Below, piece after piece: positions 9,326 through 16,932 of a stretch of DNA of 64,000 bases (the first letter of the stretch is position 1; each line of letters begins with the position of its first letter). The stretch spans positions 1-64,000 of the forward strand of contig CAWGQN010000008.1 of the NCBI GenBank assembly GCA_963824885.1, written 5' to 3'. The DNA is from CAWGQN01 sp963824885. Lineage in GTDB: Bacteria > Actinomycetota > Actinomycetes > Actinomycetales > Microbacteriaceae. The position numbers were made by a program, and so were the translations under genes. The notes beneath the pieces were generated by a model that was not told where the DNA came from, did no database searches, and saw nothing but the letters and a program-made list of their open reading frames with translations.

Positions 9326-10405
9326 GTGTTCGAGTCGGTAAGTTATTTACTGGCCGAGTACGAAGATCTGCAGGGCCAGCTTGCCGATCCCTCCGTTCAC
9401 GCGGATGCGGCCAAAGCGAAGAGAATCAATCGGCGATACGCCGAATTGAATCAGATAATCGCCGCTCACGACGCGTGGCTCTCTCTCGGAAACGATCTTT
9501 GTGCGGCGCGAGAATTAGGCACCGAGGGCGACGATTTCGCCGACGAAATTCCGGCGCTCGAGGAAGCACTTGCGGTCGCGCAAGAGAAACTCCGCCGCTT
9601 GTTGATTCCGCGAGACCCTGACGACGGGCGCGACGTCATTATGGAAATCAAGGCGGGCGAGGGTGGCGCCGAGAGCGCGCTCTTTGCGGGGGACTTGCTT
9701 CGCATGTACGTGCACTACGCCGAGTCTCGTCGTTGGAAGACCGAGCTGCTCGACTCGACTGCGAGCGACCTCGGGGGCTATAAAGACGTGCAAATAGCGA
9801 TCAAAGGCAATTCGTCGGATCCCGCTTTGGGCGTCTGGGCGCACCTTAAATACGAGGGCGGTGTGCATCGCGTGCAACGAGTGCCTGCGACGGAATCGCA
9901 AGGGCGCATACACACATCGGCCGCGGGCGTTCTCGTCTTTCCCGAGGTTGACGCACCAGAAGAGGTCGAAATCAACCCGAACGATCTCAAAATCGACGTT
10001 TTTCGCTCGTCTGGACCGGGAGGGCAATCGGTCAATACGACCGACTCGGCGGTGCGAATTACCCACGGTCCCACGGGAATCGTTGTGTCGATGCAAAATG
10101 AAAAAAGTCAGCTTCAAAACCGCGAGGCGGGAATGCGCGTATTGCGCGCGCGACTTCTTGCCAAGCAGCAAGAAGAGATTGACGCCGAGGCGTCTGCGGC
10201 CCGCAAAGTGCAAATTCGCACTGTTGACCGATCCGAGCGCATCCGTACCTATAACTATCCGGAAAACCGCGTTGTCGATCATCGAACCGGTTACAAGGCC
10301 TACAACCTGGATCACGTCATGAACGGTGCTCTCGGGCCAATCGTCGATTCGGCTATCGCCGCGGATGAAGAAGCGCGATTGGCCGAAATTGGTGACCAAT
10401 CGTGA
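9326..10405 (+). CDS. prfA: peptide chain release factor 1
   Basis: Recognises UAG and UAA in the ribosomal A site and triggers peptide release. The GTG start is preceded by CGGAGG inside the end of rho. The catalytic GGQ lies at about residues 232-234 in SSGPGGQSVNTTDSAVRITH. IRTYNYPENRVVDHRTGY near the C-terminus is characteristic of RF1. The length of 359 is normal. The stop overlaps the GTG of prmC (GTGA). PrmC methylates the Gln of this GGQ motif, which explains the coupling. Confidence 0.97.
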   Translation: MFESVSYLLAEYEDLQGQLADPSVHADAAKAKRINRRYAELNQIIAAHDAWLSLGNDLCAARELGTEGDDFADEIPALEEALAVAQEKLRRLLIPRDPDDGRDVIMEIKAGEGGAESALFAGDLLRMYVHYAESRRWKTELLDSTASDLGGYKDVQIAIKGNSSDPALGVWAHLKYEGGVHRVQRVPATESQGRIHTSAAGVLVFPEVDAPEEVEINPNDLKIDVFRSSGPGGQSVNTTDSAVRITHGPTGIVVSMQNEKSQLQNREAGMRVLRARLLAKQQEEIDAEASAARKVQIRTVDRSERIRTYNYPENRVVDHRTGYKAYNLDHVMNGALGPIVDSAIAADEEARLAEIGDQS

Positions 10406-11346
10406 CCGAGGTTCCCCAGATCAATGAAATCGTTGTTCGCGAAAACGGTTGCGTGCTTCGCGACGCGCTCAGTGACGCGACGCGCGATTTCCGTGAGGTG
10501 GGGATTCCTTCTCCGCACGTGGACGCCGAATTACTCGCTGCATATGTGCTCGGGGAAACTCGGGGGCGCGTGCACGCCTTGTCGATTTCGGGAGCGCTCC
10601 TCGGCACGACCCTTCGAGCAGCGTTCGACGACGTTGTCGCGCGTCGAACTGACCGGGAGCCTCTTCAGCACATCACGGGGCGAGCGGCGTTTAGGTCACT
10701 GACCGTCGCGGTTGGACCCGGCGTCTTTGTGCCTCGACCGGAAACCGAAGTTGTAGCACAGCGCGCTATTGACCGCGTTCGAGCCGATTCGGCACCCGAA
10801 CCGATCGCGATTGATTTGGGAACAGGCAGCGGGGCGATTGCGCTGGCAATTGCAACTGAAGTTTCCAATGCTCGCGTTTTTGCCGCAGAAGACTCGGTTG
10901 ACGCTTTCGTGTGGGCCGAACGAAACGTTCGCGAGGTCGGAGCGACGAACGTAACTCTTGACCTCGTCGACTTGGGACTGGCGTTTCCCGATCACGATGG
11001 CCAGGCCGCGGTTGTCGTCTCGAATCCGCCCTACATTCCGAGTTCGGCGGTCCCGCGGGACCCCGAGGTTCGCTTTTTTGATCCACCTCACGCGCTTTTT
11101 GGCGGTCATGACGGCCTCGATGTCGTGCGGCTCGTCTCTCAATCGGCGTGGCGACTGCTCCGCCCGTCGGGAACGGTCGTCGTCGAGCACGGCGAGCAAC
11201 AGGGCGCGAGTATTCGCGACCTGCTGACGACTGACGGGTGGGGCAACACGGTCACCCACGAGGATCTCACCGGCCGCGACCGAGTGACCACCGCAACGAA
11301 GGAGGCACCACCACACGATTTGCCGTTTATGTGCAGGGCGGTCTAA
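10402..11346 (+). CDS. prmC: release factor glutamine methyltransferase
   Basis: SAM-dependent N5-methyltransferase acting on the GGQ glutamine of release factors. Features are an N-terminal helical substrate-binding part, VFVPRPETE, the SAM loop DLGTGSGAIALAIA, and the catalytic NPPYIP motif followed by ALFGGHDGLDVV. The protein has 314 residues. Its GTG overlaps the prfA stop. In related genomes tsaC and wecA normally follow closely. Here a 6.6-kb accessory stretch begins right after its stop, and the last dozen residues (EAPPHDLPFMCRAV) lie beyond the usual end of the family. Confidence 0.95.
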   Translation: MTEVPQINEIVVRENGCVLRDALSDATRDFREVGIPSPHVDAELLAAYVLGETRGRVHALSISGALLGTTLRAAFDDVVARRTDREPLQHITGRAAFRSLTVAVGPGVFVPRPETEVVAQRAIDRVRADSAPEPIAIDLGTGSGAIALAIATEVSNARVFAAEDSVDAFVWAERNVREVGATNVTLDLVDLGLAFPDHDGQAAVVVSNPPYIPSSAVPRDPEVRFFDPPHALFGGHDGLDVVRLVSQSAWRLLRPSGTVVVEHGEQQGASIRDLLTTDGWGNTVTHEDLTGRDRVTTATKEAPPHDLPFMCRAV

Positions 11347-11365
11347 TGGCTCCTTAATAGTGGCC

Positions 11366-11430
11366 GGCAGGCGTTTGCCGTGATCGAAGACATGCCGGGT
11401 GTCGTCGACGTCGAAAATGTAAGGGTCCAC
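11366..11430 (-). pseudogene. 5' fragment of a HAD phosphatase gene
   Basis: Read on the minus strand from GTG 11430 this gives VDPYIFDVDDTRHVFDHGKRLP. It matches the start of the intact HAD protein at 13776-14405 (VDLYLFDFDDTLYAFDHGKRLP), including the nucleophile motif DxDD. Similarity stops at 11366, where the sequence turns into the tail of prmC, so only about 22 codons remain. It is a truncated duplicate, not an expressed enzyme. Confidence 0.8.
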
Positions 11431-11521
11431 GTGTCAATGATCTCGTGTGTGAGGGTGGTTCGTCGAGCACGGCGTCTCCGACACGGTGGTCACGCCGCCA
11501 TCGTTGCGCTTCTTCTCGCGC
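11366..11521. repeat. left copy of a ~156-bp direct repeat flanking the toxin/HAD segment
   Basis: This stretch aligns without gaps to 14341-14496 at roughly 78% identity by hand count. It includes a 24-base identical block ending in GAGCACGGCG. It contains, on the minus strand, the first ~22 codons of a HAD phosphatase and, on the plus strand, the start and much of the signal peptide of the toxin gene. Both copies have CACGTG at the junction, so GTG start codons sit back to back on opposite strands. Confidence 0.85.
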
Positions 11522-13725
11522 AGTCGTTGGTCGTGTTGCCGCACTCCGCCTCGGCCGCGCCGCCGACGGGGGCGGTTCCTCCCGCACAACAGGCATCGTC
11601 ATTGCCGGTTCAGGAGGTGTACCAGGGCGGATTCCCGCACACAATCTCAATTGTTGTGGACCCTCGGTATCCGTGGTTGGGATATTCCATTTTTCAACCC
11701 GGGAAGATCAGCGTGGGAACCTCGACCATCGAAAAGTTTGGGGTTGAGCCGAACATGTGGGCCCGGTGGCTTGCTAACCGAGACCTCGACGCTTTTAAAG
11801 CATCCGTTGACGAGAGTCTCGATATGATCGCCCGGGCACCGGAAGGCAATCGTCTGCTGGAAGCGTATTCGAATATCGAACCTCTCCCTTCCTTACCGAA
11901 TGACATTGGGTCGTCTCAGAAACACCTCTTCGTCACGAGACACGGGCAAGCATCACCCGTCAAGGTAGTGGTCGCGATGCAAGATCGGAAGATATTAACC
12001 AGCGAATGGTGGACGCTCGACCGGTTTAGCGGGTCGAACGGACGAGGTTCAGCGGGCGTGATCGCGTTTCAGCCCGATTTGTATTCCGTGGCACGGGATG
12101 CTCACGGTCGACCGATGTTGATGGGTCCCGCCGAGGCGCTTGCCCATGAACTGGTGCACGGCGTTCACAGCCTCAGCGGATCGGTAGCCGTGGGCGAAAT
12201 CGACGTGGTCCAGGTCGGTCCCAACACCGCGGGCGAACCGCCGTTCATTGAAAAGAATTCGGTCCGCATCGAAGAGCTTCTCACTCACGGGGGACCGTCG
12301 GAATTGGCAGCGGTCACCGCCGCGCATCCCACACCGCCGGGAGTCAACCGGGGCGAAGAGCGGTGGGCGAACTTCAGAGATGCCTCAAACGCCAAGGACT
12401 TGAAAAAGCGCATTGATGCGCGCGGGTTGCCGGATCACCTCAAGGCGAGTTTGTCACGCATTCAATCTGCTCGGATCGCGGCCCGAGGCCTCTCAGAAGT
12501 GGGCATTGTCGGCGGCATGAAGATCGGGCGCGTCCCTTTGCCCGTCAGAGCCAACTACGCGTACTTTCGTGGCGACGCCCATGATCGCCGCTTCGTCCAA
12601 AGCGACGGCGTTCCTCTCGTGTTTCGGTTTTCGGGGCGACAGTCGGACGTTCCCGCCGCCGAACGGCACGATTTCAGACACGATCCGGGCGTTCGACGGG
12701 TAATTGCGCTCGAACCGGTATCCGCACATTTGGGGAATCACGCGCACCCGCCGTGTGGCTCGCCGGTGGCGGGCGGTTGCGAGGTGACACCTCGAGAGTT
12801 ATCGTCCGATGATCGGGCAGGAGAACTGGAGAAGTACTTCACGCAGAGGTTGACAGACGGCCCTTCGGCACGCTCGACGCTTGCCTCTGATCTGAGGACG
12901 ACCGGGAGGCCAATCGATTGGACACGTCTCGACAAAAACAAGGTGTTGGGCGACGCGGTCAAAGTCGCCCAAATGATTCACAATGACCCGCAGTTTTCCC
13001 GAGACATGACTCAGCCGACAAATCGACCGATGACGCGGGCCGGTATCGAAAATAATCTGTCTGCCGCGAAGGGTGCGCTTCGAAGACTGTGCCCGTCGGG
13101 GGCAAACGCGACACTCCTGGGAGCCACATTCGTTCAGGCCACATTCGACGCGGTGACGACGTGGGCTGATGCGACCGCCTCGGTGGAAGAAAAAGTCGTC
13201 GCCGGAATCAATATCGTTCCAGGTGCCGCCCCAATAACCGGTATTATTGAGGGGGCAATTCACCACCAGCACGAAGCAGTCGCTGTCAACACAGTTGCGT
13301 TGATCGGGCTCGTTGCAGGTCTCAGCATTCCAGTTGTGGGCGAAGCGATCACTATTGGCCTCGCGATCTATTCGATGATTCGCTCGACCGTTCTGCTGTG
13401 GAGCACCCTCTCCAATGGAGCCAAAAGCTATATTCGTGAGTGTCTAGCGGAAGACGCGCGAGATCCGCTTCGCGTTGTACCCATTTCGATCGTGGCGGCC
13501 TGGTGCTTCGCCAAGGGTGTTTCACCGAGTCTGCGCGACACGTTCGACAGGTGGAGCCGTGACCCGTCGGCAATCCGACGCGAGGTGTCGTGGTTTTTTG
13601 GCGGCGGAGCAACGTTTCGGGGTGACGGTCAGACGCTGTGTTTTGGAGAGGCGGGCTGGTTTAACCGGGATGGCACGTACGTGCCACCGCCGAACAACGC
13701 GGGTGCCTCACACTGCCGCTTCTGA
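11431..13725 (+). CDS. secreted chimeric toxin candidate: clostridial-neurotoxin-like zinc protease plus diphtheria-like translocation domain
   Basis: GTG 11431 follows AAGGG by 5 bases; the product has 764 residues. Residues 1-42 form a Sec signal peptide (basic n-region, AAIVALLLAQSLVVL, cleavage after SASA). The next ~400 residues carry zinc site HELVH (239-243) within AEALAHELVHGVHSLSG and a third-ligand segment RIEELLTHGG (E281/E282). Upstream lies GRGSAGVIAFQPD (204-216). These parallel light-chain motifs HELIHxxHxLYG, FEELRTFGG and GYGSTxxIRFSPD of botulinum/tetanus toxins. A seven-residue Cys loop (C442-C450) follows, then PIDWTRLDKNK (494-504). Residues ~562-660 align with the diphtheria T domain: NIVPG, GAIHH (608-612) and IPVVGEAITIGLAIY (633-647). 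The last ~100 residues are unrecognised and shorter than known receptor domains. Expected role: exported toxin whose protease enters a eukaryotic cell. Target and host are unknown, and the light-chain Arg/Tyr pair was not located. The domain resemblance is from memory, not a search. Confidence 0.8.
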   Translation: MSMISCVRVVRRARRLRHGGHAAIVALLLAQSLVVLPHSASAAPPTGAVPPAQQASSLPVQEVYQGGFPHTISIVVDPRYPWLGYSIFQPGKISVGTSTIEKFGVEPNMWARWLANRDLDAFKASVDESLDMIARAPEGNRLLEAYSNIEPLPSLPNDIGSSQKHLFVTRHGQASPVKVVVAMQDRKILTSEWWTLDRFSGSNGRGSAGVIAFQPDLYSVARDAHGRPMLMGPAEALAHELVHGVHSLSGSVAVGEIDVVQVGPNTAGEPPFIEKNSVRIEELLTHGGPSELAAVTAAHPTPPGVNRGEERWANFRDASNAKDLKKRIDARGLPDHLKASLSRIQSARIAARGLSEVGIVGGMKIGRVPLPVRANYAYFRGDAHDRRFVQSDGVPLVFRFSGRQSDVPAAERHDFRHDPGVRRVIALEPVSAHLGNHAHPPCGSPVAGGCEVTPRELSSDDRAGELEKYFTQRLTDGPSARSTLASDLRTTGRPIDWTRLDKNKVLGDAVKVAQMIHNDPQFSRDMTQPTNRPMTRAGIENNLSAAKGALRRLCPSGANATLLGATFVQATFDAVTTWADATASVEEKVVAGINIVPGAAPITGIIEGAIHHQHEAVAVNTVALIGLVAGLSIPVVGEAITIGLAIYSMIRSTVLLWSTLSNGAKSYIRECLAEDARDPLRVVPISIVAAWCFAKGVSPSLRDTFDRWSRDPSAIRREVSWFFGGGATFRGDGQTLCFGEAGWFNRDGTYVPPPNNAGASHCRF

Positions 13726-13775
13726 CGGGCAGCCGATTGGGGTGCGATACGCGAGGCCGCGTACGCTCCGTGAAC

Positions 13776-14405
13776 CTACGTCTTTCGGTGCGCAAATTCG
13801 TCAATGGCCCGCGTGAGTCCAATCGTGTCAGAAACGCCGTTGACCGTCGTGAAGTGGAAGGTCGTCATTCCAAGGCGCTTGGCGCCGGCAACATTAGACG
13901 GCGAATCATCGGCGAAGAAAGCATTCGTCGCCAATACACCGTAGTGCTCGAGCGCTCTGACATACGCGCGTGCTTCGGGCTTGCGTGCCCCCAGATCGGC
14001 CGATATGAGGTTGTTGTTTCCGAGTATCTTCGCCACGTCGGGGGCGAGAACCGGCAGCGAGTCTCGGAAGGGTACCGGGTTATTCGACAACAGCGAAACG
14101 ATTCCTAGCGAGGCGGCTCGCTCGAGTGCCGCGACGGCGCCGGCAATTCTCGACATTGCTTGCTCGCGACACCACTGCCACTGAGTCAGCGTTAATCGTG
14201 CACCCGTGACATGGGAGAACGCATTGAGATACGCCTCAGCGCTCGGATATGTGCCGTTTTCGGCGGCGCGTTCGTAGCCGCCGGCCCACCACAGGCTGGC
14301 AAGGTGGTATTGGCTTACGCCGGTCACGTGCGAGAGAGCGGGCAGGCGTTTTCCGTGATCAAAAGCATACAGGGTGTCGTCAAAGTCAAATAAATAGAGG
14401 TCCAC
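13776..14405 (-). CDS. HAD-superfamily phosphatase (pyrimidine 5'-nucleotidase-like)
   Basis: Minus-strand gene of 209 residues from GTG 14405. It has all four haloacid-dehalogenase motifs: DFDDTLYAFDHG (nucleophile Asp and acid Asp), the Ser/Thr motif LLSNNP, the lysine in LGARKPEARAYV, and FADDSPSNVAGA. The DFDDTLY start is typical of the yeast Sdt1-like subgroup that dephosphorylates nucleotides, but the substrate cannot be fixed here. The gene is convergent with the toxin gene (50 bases between stops). Its 5' end lies in the right copy of the direct repeat, back to back with a plus-strand GTG through the palindrome CACGTG. Confidence 0.85.
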   Translation of the reverse strand: MDLYLFDFDDTLYAFDHGKRLPALSHVTGVSQYHLASLWWAGGYERAAENGTYPSAEAYLNAFSHVTGARLTLTQWQWCREQAMSRIAGAVAALERAASLGIVSLLSNNPVPFRDSLPVLAPDVAKILGNNNLISADLGARKPEARAYVRALEHYGVLATNAFFADDSPSNVAGAKRLGMTTFHFTTVNGVSDTIGLTRAIDEFAHRKT

Positions 14406-14496
14406 GTGCCAATCGTCTCGTTTTCGAGGGTGGTTCGTCGAGCACGGCGCGTCGGGAGCGGTTGCCACGCGGCGATCATTGCGCTTCGTCGCACGC
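14341..14496. repeat. right copy of the ~156-bp direct repeat
   Basis: Partner of 11366-11521. Here the minus-strand part is continuous with the complete HAD gene, so this is probably the native copy. The plus-strand part contains sequence homologous to the toxin signal-peptide region but lacks the rest of a toxin gene. Confidence 0.85.
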
Positions 14497-14500
14497 GCGA
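14406..14500 (+). pseudogene. relic resembling the toxin gene 5' end
   Basis: From GTG 14406 (AGAGG five bases upstream) the plus strand reads VPIVSFSRVVRRARRVGSGCHAAIIAL. It parallels the toxin N-terminus VSMISCVRVVRRARRLRHGGHAAIVAL. After that the hydrophobic core is lost (RRTREIVPSP) and the frame ends at 14630 without further similarity. It may be a dead remnant of a second toxin-type gene, or simply the native HAD upstream region from which the toxin start codon and n-region were derived. Confidence 0.4.
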
Positions 14501-14638
14501 AATCGTGCCGTCCCCGTGCGAGACCTCGGGATCGACCCAAACGACAAGAAAACGCCGTTCACATAGACAAGATGGTAAACCCTCAGTTTATTCTCAGCAT
14601 CGCCTGCTCTACTTGCCGGAAACCCGATGAGGAGTACC

Positions 14639-16501
14639 ATGAGAAGTTTGCCTTTGACCACCGTCTCTGCGGTCGTGCTCGGTACGGCCCTGATCGCCGG
14701 GACGACGTCGTGCTCGGGGCAGGCCCCCTCCTCTTCGGGCGAGCCGAACGCCGTGCAAAATACTTCGTATAGTACTCGTGGCACGCGCGGTGCGGTCGTG
14801 TCGGACACCGCGGAATCGACGCGCGCCGGAATCGACGCGTTGGCAGCGGGTGGCACCGCGGCCGATGCCGCGGTTGCCGTTGCGGCCGTTCTGGGCGTGA
14901 CCGACCCGTTAGTCGCGGGGCTGGGCGGTGGCGGTTATTTGGTCTACCGTGAGGCGAAGACGGGAAAAATCAGCACAATTGACGGCCGAGAAACAGCGCG
15001 GTCGTCGGATACCGAGTCGCTCTTCATCGATCCGGCAACCAAGAAGCCCGTGGGCGCGTCTCAAGCGAACGTGGGCGGTCTAGCGGTCGGGGTGCCGGGA
15101 CAGTTGGCGTTGTGGAAACGAGCTGAGGACCGCTGGGGCAAACGGAGTATGACCGACGCGCTCGCCCCGGCCATCGAGTTGGCCGACCGCGGGTTCCCGG
15201 TCACCGCCGCGTTGCACAACCAGATTGCCGATACTCAGAAGACGTTTGCTACCTTCTCGACGACGGCATCTGCGTACCTTCCCGGCGGGAAACCGCCCGA
15301 AGAGGGATCCACCGTGAAAAACCCGGATCTCGCGCAGACGTATCGGACCATCGCAGACAAGGGAACCGACGCTTTCTACCGGGGAGACATCGGCCAGTCG
15401 ATCGTGGACGCGGTCAACAAGCCACCGCTCGCGGAGGGAAAATCGGCACTCGCTGGGGCAATGTCCACAGCCGATCTCGCGAGCTATTCTGCGCTCGATG
15501 CCGATCCGATCCGGAGCACCTATCGCGGGCTCGACCTCTACGGCATGGGGTCGTCGTCTTCTGGCGGCGTCACGGTCGGCGAAATCTTGAAAATTCTTGA
15601 AAAGTTCCCGCTCGGCGAAGAATCCAAAGCGACAGCAACAATGCGCTTTTTGGAAGCGAGCAAACTGGCGTTTGCGGACCGCAGTGCGTATGTCGGTGAT
15701 CGCGGTTCCGTGAACGTGCCCGACGCGACCTTGCTGTCGGACGCGTTCACACAATCCCGGTCGTGCTTGATTGACCCCGCGAAAGCGCTCCCCGTGCCGC
15801 AGCCTGCCGGGGCCCTCAATGCAACCGGTTGCTCAACTCCGGCGAATGCTCAGCCTGAACCGACTGAGGGCCAACACACCAACCACTTCGTGGTGACGGA
15901 TGCGGAGGGAAACATCGCCTCGTATACCAATACCATCAACTTCCTCGGTGGCAGTGGAATCCTGGTTCCCGGTCGCGGCTTCCTGCTTAATAACGAACTC
16001 ACGGACTTCGATTTCGCTGCGCCTTCGCCCGGTGTCGCTGACCCGAATCTTCCGGGTCCGGGCAAGCGACCGCGTTCGTCAATGTCGCCGACAATCATCC
16101 TCAAGGACGGCAAGCCCTTCTTGGCGCTCGGGTCTCCAGGCGGATCGACGATTATCACGACCGTCGCGCAAGTCTTGATGGACCGGATCGATTTTGGCAT
16201 GAACTTGGCCGATGCGGTTGCAGCCCCCCGGGCATCGCAGCGCAACACCGCGACAACCTTGATCGAGCCTGCCTTTGAGAAGTCGTCCGAGGCGGACAAC
16301 GCCAAGGCCGCCGGATACTCATTTGTGATCGCGCCGACCTCGGATCAAAACCCGGCGAGCGTGACCCCGCCGACCATCGGCGTCGTCGCGGCACTCGAGT
16401 TCAGCGCGCCCGATTCCGGCGGCGAGGCCACAATCACGGCGGTTGGCGAAAAAGACCGCCGGGGCGGGACGAGCGCGGCTACCGTCAGGCGATCGAACTA
16501 G
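14639..16501 (+). CDS. ggt: gamma-glutamyltransferase, secreted lipoprotein-like
   Basis: N-terminal-nucleophile hydrolase that cleaves gamma-glutamyl bonds such as that of glutathione and transfers the glutamyl group. ATG 14639 is preferred over the in-frame ATG at 14627 because GAGGAG lies 4 bases upstream of it. The leader MRSLPLTTVSAVVLGTALIAGTTSC ends in a Cys in an imperfect lipobox. The family core is visible: AAGGTAADAAVAVAAVLGVTDP, GLGGGGYLVY, ERWGK-like spacing, and the self-cleavage site at T414 in EGQHTNHFVVTDAEGN. NTINFLGGSGILVPGRGFLLNNELTDF, RPRSSMSPTI and GSPGGSTIIT follow. The length of 620 is normal. It lies in the island between prmC and tsaC, divergent from the HAD gene. 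Confidence 0.92.
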   Translation: MRSLPLTTVSAVVLGTALIAGTTSCSGQAPSSSGEPNAVQNTSYSTRGTRGAVVSDTAESTRAGIDALAAGGTAADAAVAVAAVLGVTDPLVAGLGGGGYLVYREAKTGKISTIDGRETARSSDTESLFIDPATKKPVGASQANVGGLAVGVPGQLALWKRAEDRWGKRSMTDALAPAIELADRGFPVTAALHNQIADTQKTFATFSTTASAYLPGGKPPEEGSTVKNPDLAQTYRTIADKGTDAFYRGDIGQSIVDAVNKPPLAEGKSALAGAMSTADLASYSALDADPIRSTYRGLDLYGMGSSSSGGVTVGEILKILEKFPLGEESKATATMRFLEASKLAFADRSAYVGDRGSVNVPDATLLSDAFTQSRSCLIDPAKALPVPQPAGALNATGCSTPANAQPEPTEGQHTNHFVVTDAEGNIASYTNTINFLGGSGILVPGRGFLLNNELTDFDFAAPSPGVADPNLPGPGKRPRSSMSPTIILKDGKPFLALGSPGGSTIITTVAQVLMDRIDFGMNLADAVAAPRASQRNTATTLIEPAFEKSSEADNAKAAGYSFVIAPTSDQNPASVTPPTIGVVAALEFSAPDSGGEATITAVGEKDRRGGTSAATVRRSN

Positions 16502-16513
16502 GACGCGAGGAAG

Positions 16514-16653
16514 TTACCGGCACCTCTCGATGACATCATTTACGCCCAAGAACTCGCCAAACATGCCAGCAATGAGCGCCCCCGCTGCCACCCCGCTGCC
16601 GAAATGACCAGCAGGCCATTGAGCAGGTACTCGACCACAATGGAATTACTCAT
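16514..16653 (-). pseudogene. C-terminal remnant of a secreted-precursor gene
   Basis: The minus strand reads MSNSIVVEYLLNGLLVISAAG from ATG 16653. After a one-frame shift inside a short tandem GCAGCGGGG repeat it continues VAAGALIAGMFGEFLGVND followed by VIERCR and a stop at 16514. The ending parallels the C-terminus of the precursor at 16933-17760 (LISIFGEYAGISDVLNHCK). I read it as the broken tail of a paralogous precursor. It is too short for certainty. The remaining bases up to 16719 show nothing. Confidence 0.45.
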
Positions 16654-16719
16654 CTGCATGCTTCGAGAACGGTGTTAATCCCCAGTACCGCACATTGCAC
16701 TTGCGTGACCCACTATGGC

Positions 16720-16911
16720 TTATTCTTTTTCTTGTCTTTTGCGTAACTTGGCGATGGATCTAAAGCAACTAAAGGTGAGGGCCGCAAAACCGATGAGACA
16801 TATCGTACTCCACCACCAGGGTTTCACCGTTGTGGCATCGAGAAAAAAATAGAAGGAAATAAAACAGAGGAAGAACAAATCAACTGGTGCAGCTGCTAGC
16901 CACTTGAACAA
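16720..16911 (-). CDS. small two-helix membrane protein
   Basis: 63 residues. Two hydrophobic segments are visible (PVDLFFLCFISFYFFLDA and STICLIGFAALTFSCF), separated by a short WWW-containing loop. A basic tail follows (KLRKRQEKE). It starts 21 bases after the stop of the secreted precursor on the same strand, so the two are likely co-transcribed. The pairing of an exported precursor with a small double-spanning protein is what bacteriocin or toxin immunity pairs look like, and a similar pair occurs at 30513-31487. No family is recognised. The immunity role is inference from position and topology. Codon usage is more AT-rich than in the flanking genes. Confidence 0.6.
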   Translation of the reverse strand: MFKWLAAAPVDLFFLCFISFYFFLDATTVKPWWWSTICLIGFAALTFSCFRSIAKLRKRQEKE

Positions 16912-16932
16912 GGCTCTTCCTTTCAGAGTTGA

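Noticed and set aside
10696..11430. Long minus-strand frame opposite prmC beginning MDPYIFDVDDT
   Set aside because: Only the first 22 codons resemble a HAD protein; the rest is antisense to prmC. Reported as a gene stub instead.
11431..13725. Assigning the secreted metalloprotease to the M91 (NleD-type) family from HExxHxxH alone
   Set aside because: The EELxTHGG segment, the upstream GRGS...FQPD segment and the translocation-like second half fit clostridial-neurotoxin-type architecture better. M91 remains the main alternative to exclude by search.
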